A stretch of 64,000 bases of DNA, taken from NCBI GenBank assembly GCA_019358875.1, contig JAHHIF010000004.1, positions 124,001 through 188,000 on the forward strand. The letters run 5' to 3'. Below, in pieces: positions 63,054 to 64,000 of the stretch. Each line of letters opens with the position of its first letter. Position 1 is the first letter of the stretch. A program made the position numbers and the translations under genes. A model generated the notes under the pieces. It searched no databases. It was not told the origin of the DNA and saw only the letters and a list, made by a program, of their open reading frames with translations. The DNA is from Symplocastrum torsivum CPER-KK1. GTDB lineage: Bacteria; Cyanobacteriota; Cyanobacteriia; Cyanobacteriales; Coleofasciculaceae.

Positions 63054-63366
63054 TTTCCTAACTGGAGTAAAGCTTACTCGTTTAGCTATATCTCACAACA
63101 GAGGGAACTTATGCAAAAATTGAGGCGATCGCACTTTCGGATTTTGTCTCACCAAGTGCCTCGGCTGACATCACACAACCTCCTCAACTATCTTTTATTA
63201 GCTGTCAGATACCCAAGGGATTACCTTAATAGGCAAGTTTAATGCCGACTAGCTTACATTCCACCTTAGCTTAGAGTGATTGGAAGATGCGATCGCGTTG
63301 CTTGTGACCTTGAGACCGATTCGTTCGTTAAGATTGTTGCAAGCTTAGGACATACTGAAGCGTATC
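63054..63366. other. Divergent region, nothing recognised
   Basis: About 310 bp between the CHAT gene and the Uma2 gene. It must include both promoters. Two HIP1 sites occur (GCGATCGC at 63125 and 63289). No RNA or repeat structure was found. Confidence 0.35.
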
Positions 63367-63930
63367 ATGACCCTCATTCAGTCACCGACCCAACTAACCC
63401 TTGCAGAGTTTTTGGAACGACCAGAAACTGAACCCGCTAGTGAATATATTGATGGGCAAATCTATCAAAAGCCAATGCCTCAGGGAGAACATAGCATCTT
63501 ACAAGGCAGTTTAGTGACTGCTATTAATCAGATTGGTAAATCTCAGAAGTTAGCTTGTGCCTTTCCAGAATTACGCTGTACGTTCGGAGGACGCTCGATT
63601 GTTCCTGATGTATCAGTATTTGAATGGCAGCCTATTCCTCGCAAGACGAATGGAAGGATTGCCAATAAGTTTGAAATTTCCCCAGACTGGGTTATTGAAA
63701 TACTTTCCCCAGACCAATCACCAAGTCGAGTAATTGATAAAATTATTTTCTGTTTAAAGCAGGGAACAAAATTAGGTTGGTTTATTGAACCTGAAGATGA
63801 ATCGGTAATGGTCTTTCAACCAAATCAGTTACCTGATGTCAAATATGATGCTGAATATCTGCCTGTTCTTGAGGTATTAAGAGATTGGCAACTTTCTGTA
63901 GCAGATGTATTTAGTTGGTTGCAGCTTTGA
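63367..63930 (+). CDS. Uma2 family endonuclease-like protein
   Basis: A 187-aa PD-(D/E)XK protein of the Uma2 (DUF820) family: LTLAEFLERPETEPASEYIDGQIYQKPMP at the start, then SIVPDVSVFEW (catalytic aspartate), SPDWVIEILSPDQSPSRVIDKI (E-I-L-S-P motif) and LGWFIEPEDESVMVF. The catalytic core is intact, unlike the scrambled Uma2 locus at 21.4-21.8 kb. This family is greatly expanded in filamentous cyanobacteria, and the role is unknown, although it may be linked to mobile DNA. Confidence 0.9.
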   Translation: MTLIQSPTQLTLAEFLERPETEPASEYIDGQIYQKPMPQGEHSILQGSLVTAINQIGKSQKLACAFPELRCTFGGRSIVPDVSVFEWQPIPRKTNGRIANKFEISPDWVIEILSPDQSPSRVIDKIIFCLKQGTKLGWFIEPEDESVMVFQPNQLPDVKYDAEYLPVLEVLRDWQLSVADVFSWLQL

Positions 63931-64000
63931 ATTTATGCACTTGTAGAAGAAAGCACACAACTATAGCCAAAAACCCTAATCAAATTCCGCTCGTTCATTC

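Overview
The window reads as a chromosomal stretch of a filamentous (Microcoleus/Coleofasciculus-like) cyanobacterium. The evidence is the very frequent HIP1 octamer GCGATCGC, cyanobacterial-type FtsQ, FtsZ, CtpB, TypA and NIL-ferredoxin proteins, a CrtW carotenoid ketolase, several Uma2 nucleases, CHAT/TPR and haemagglutinin-like exoproteins, and dispersed short hairpin repeats. The genus is an inference. No rRNA, tRNA, prophage, CRISPR array or intact insertion sequence was recognised.

Layout. 0.4-3.5 kb: a pair of arsenosugar-type glycosyltransferase genes, a small unknown gene and a pentapeptide-repeat protein. 3.9-7.5 kb: a fused sugar kinase/nucleotidyltransferase, a 62-aa conserved protein and CtpB. 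7.8-15.2 kb: module 1, a P-loop ATPase gene followed by a 1744-aa STAND/WD40 protein. 15.6-20 kb: ftsQ, ftsZ, thiD and a coiled-coil membrane protein. 20.3-22.6 kb: a NIL/4Fe-4S protein, an HCF164/TxlA-like thioredoxin, a scrambled Uma2 locus and two tandem small membrane proteins. 22.9-25.3 kb: a glycosyltransferase and a sugar aminotransferase. 26-29.8 kb: a BaiN-like flavoprotein, LpxD, a WGxxGxxG protein and a PrxQ-type peroxiredoxin. 29.9-36.2 kb: a small MITE-like element, then module 2, a paralogous ATPase plus STAND/WD40 pair whose genes overlap by 4 bp. 36.3-37.7 kb: an HTH regulator with a perfect-palindrome operator, a divergent two-gene micro-operon and CrtW. 38-45.4 kb: an SPFH-FHA fusion, two PD-(D/E)XK nucleases, an ABC-class ATPase, a DUF924 protein and a secreted CHAT/TPR protein. 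45.6-51.2 kb: a TPS-type exoprotein, a DMT exporter and two related membrane proteins, one frameshifted. 51.2-52.7 kb: a non-coding island with three similar terminator-ended units. 52.8-56.5 kb: a peptidoglycan-binding protein and an active/degenerate M16 pair. 56.5-59.1 kb: a structured non-coding relic, a 38-aa Lys-rich protein and TypA. 59.4-63.9 kb: a 1218-aa CHAT/TPR protein and a Uma2 nuclease.

Two things stand out. First, the two-gene ATPase + STAND/WD40 module occurs twice, in the same gene order, with the same 14-repeat sensor (two seven-bladed propellers) and the same C-terminal tail. It looks like an NLR-like sensing or immune system with an uncharacterised N-terminal domain and an obligate ATPase partner. 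Second, the 1.5-kb island at 51.2-52.7 kb carries three copies of an identical 17-nt box, each ending about 90 nt later in an intrinsic terminator, which suggests a family of co-regulated small RNAs.
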